Source of the DNA: Gerris lacustris
Lineage: Eukaryota > Arthropoda > Insecta > Hemiptera > Gerridae
NCBI GenBank assembly: GCA_951217055.1
Contig: OX578283.1
Span: 29,573,427 to 29,637,426 of the forward strand
Direction: 5' to 3'
DNA length: 64,000 nt
Both the position numbers and the translations under genes were made by a program. The notes beneath the pieces are model-generated. The model saw nothing but the letters and a program-made list of their open reading frames with translations. It was not told where the DNA came from and searched no databases. Positions 63,099 through 64,000 of this stretch are shown here, piece after piece; positions within the stretch are counted from its first letter, which is position 1, and each line of letters starts with the position of its first letter.

Positions 63099-64000
63099 AC
63101 CACTACAACCACAACAAATACCACAATCACAACCACAACCACAACCACAACCACAACAAATACCACAACCACAACCACAACCACAACCACAATTCAACAA
63201 AAAACCACAACCACAACCACAACCACAACCACAACCACAACCACAACAAATACCACAACCACAACTATCACAACAACCATCACCACAACCACAACCACCA
63301 CCACAACCACAACAACAACCACAGCCAAAACCACAACCACAACCACAACAAATCCTCCATAGACTCTAAATACCACAACCACAACAAATACCACAACCAC
63401 AAAAATACAACATTACAACCACAACCATCACCACAACCACAACCATCACACAACTATCACCACAACCACAACCATCACACAACTATCACCACAACCACAA
63501 CCATCACACAACTATCACCACAACCACAACCATCACACAACTATCACCACAACTACAAGCTACTACTCTAGCTATTGGCGAGCTGCTTAAGGGCTTCAAG
63601 TAGAGTCTTGAATCTCTCTCTACCAACTCGATTTTGACAGCTTGTGAGCGTTTATTCCTCATAAAAAAAAAAAAATTAAAAATTAATTTAAAAAATAATT
63701 AATAGAAAAAAAAGAAATAATACAAATAATGAAACACCACCCCCTATTGAAGACCCATGGCTTATTCACTGTAACGCCAATATATCCGGAACAAAGAGTG
63801 ATAACGATGTGCGGTGTTTTTTAAAGTCTTCTATACACTGTCCTCTTTAATTTAATACCCATATCAATTTGCTTTTCGTAGTCAAAGTGTACCAAAAGTT
63901 ATAAAATATGGTAAAAAATCGACATTTCTTTTTTCTACTCTGAACAATTTTGATAATAACTTTTTTCCATGGGGTCAAATACACAACAAATATTACAACC

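Larger units (their letters stand above)
53071..63743 (+). repeat. Seven A modules (~188 bp) closing array units
   Basis: Copies are at 53071-53257, 54510-54698, 56905-57093, 58273-58463, 59707-59894, 62335-62519 and 63555-63743. Each runs from ACAAGCTACTACTCTAGC through CTTCAAGTAGAGTCTTGAATC and GTTTATTCCTCAT to an A run (8-15), then ATAATTTAAAAAATAATTAATAG. Length differences are mostly in the A run. The unit starting at 54699 lacks an A module: its array abuts the next B module directly near 55865. Confidence 0.9.
53258..63980 (+). repeat. Eight further B modules (~237 bp each)
   Basis: Each runs from CTATTGAAG to ACGGGGTCAAATAC. Variants define classes. Class II (53258, 54699, 59895) has CTCCAGAAC and TGCGGCG. 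Class III (55870, 62520) has GAAGGCCCAAA and CCTATCCACTG. Class IV (57094, 58464, 63744) has GACCCATGGCTTATTC. The core includes GTAACGCCAATATCTCCGG, TTCGTAGTCAAAGTGTACC and TTTTGATAATAAC and has no ATG-initiated frame of note. Confidence 0.9.
51837..64000. repeat. Complex satellite: CCACAA arrays with interspersed A and B modules
   Basis: More than 12 kb, running off the window. Between modules the plus strand is almost only A and C: CCACAA hexamers, ACAACAAATACC 12-mers, plus CCATCA and ATCACACAACT variants near the end of each array. The minus strand is G/T-rich ((GGTTGT)n) with GG every six bases. B modules begin at 52293, 53258, 54699, 55870, 57094, 58464, 59895, 62520 and 63744 (start of CTATTGAAG), giving unit lengths of 965, 1441, 1171, 1224, 1370, 1431, 2625 and 1224 bp. 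The long open frames on both strands (poly Thr/Asn, Val/Phe, Cys/Gly, Trp/Leu) follow from the repeat and mostly lack ATG. Confidence 0.95.

Noticed and set aside
52400..63400. Minus-strand Val/Phe-, Cys/Gly- and Trp/Leu-rich frames, many with a common C-terminal tail
   Set aside because: The shared tail is just the B module read backwards; composition is set by the hexamer repeat. No signal for real translation.
51837..64000. CRISPR-like array
   Set aside because: Repeats are hexamer-based and directly abutting with no unique spacers; the context is eukaryotic.

Overview
The window looks like AT-rich, intergenic and transposon-packed chromosomal DNA of a metazoan, most likely an arthropod. 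It holds long (AT)n tracts, GT-AG introns, several degenerate LINE reverse transcriptases, a mariner relic, a hAT-type MITE, a 5S-rRNA-derived SINE and a P-type (THAP) transposon. There are no bacterial operons, no tRNA or rRNA genes I can support, and no CRISPR. The dense mobile DNA and low GC would fit a caligid copepod genome, but that is only a guess. I found no convincing single-copy host protein gene; most short open frames are chance or repeat-derived.

Layout. 1-22 kb: mostly low-complexity AT-rich sequence with foldbacks, a broken mariner (5.8-6.1 kb), AT microsatellites, and copies of a dispersed repeat whose end carries a conserved hairpin. 22.4-24.8 kb: a degenerate endonuclease plus RT LINE enclosed by ~130-bp inverted repeats. 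25.9-26.2 kb: a 5S-derived SINE. 31.2-32.5 kb: two large foldbacks whose arms carry a hammerhead-ribozyme-like core (CTGATGA, stem, GAAA); one is interrupted by a perfect 43-bp palindrome. 34.9-36.1 kb: a MITE-like repeat and a degenerate tandem repeat. 38.1-38.6 kb: another LINE RT relic.

40.0-48.7 kb is the best-resolved region. A 7,500-bp P-type element (40472-47971) has perfect 28-bp terminal inverted repeats and an 8-bp target duplication (GTTTAACC), and it sits inside a jockey-like RT. The element encodes a three-exon THAP transposase on the minus strand. The transposase is broken by an internal deletion/frameshift, one in-frame stop and a G13 frameshift. Its long intron 1 has collected a hAT MITE with its own 8-bp duplication, a second MITE and a 56-bp tandem duplication; its 3' flank holds a copy of the MITE-like repeat also seen at 34.9 kb.

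50.5-64 kb: a 349-bp single-copy sequence (50564-50912) reappears at 52181 at the head of a >12-kb complex satellite. The repeating unit is B module (~237 bp), then an A/C-only CCACAA-type array of variable length, then A module (~188 bp). Diagnostic variants order the units into a higher-order repeat of 6,650 bp that runs off the right edge of the window. Two identical islands of an unrelated AGGTCCT minisatellite lie inside it. The long Thr/Asn-, Val/Phe- or Cys/Gly-rich open frames here are products of the simple repeat, not credible proteins.
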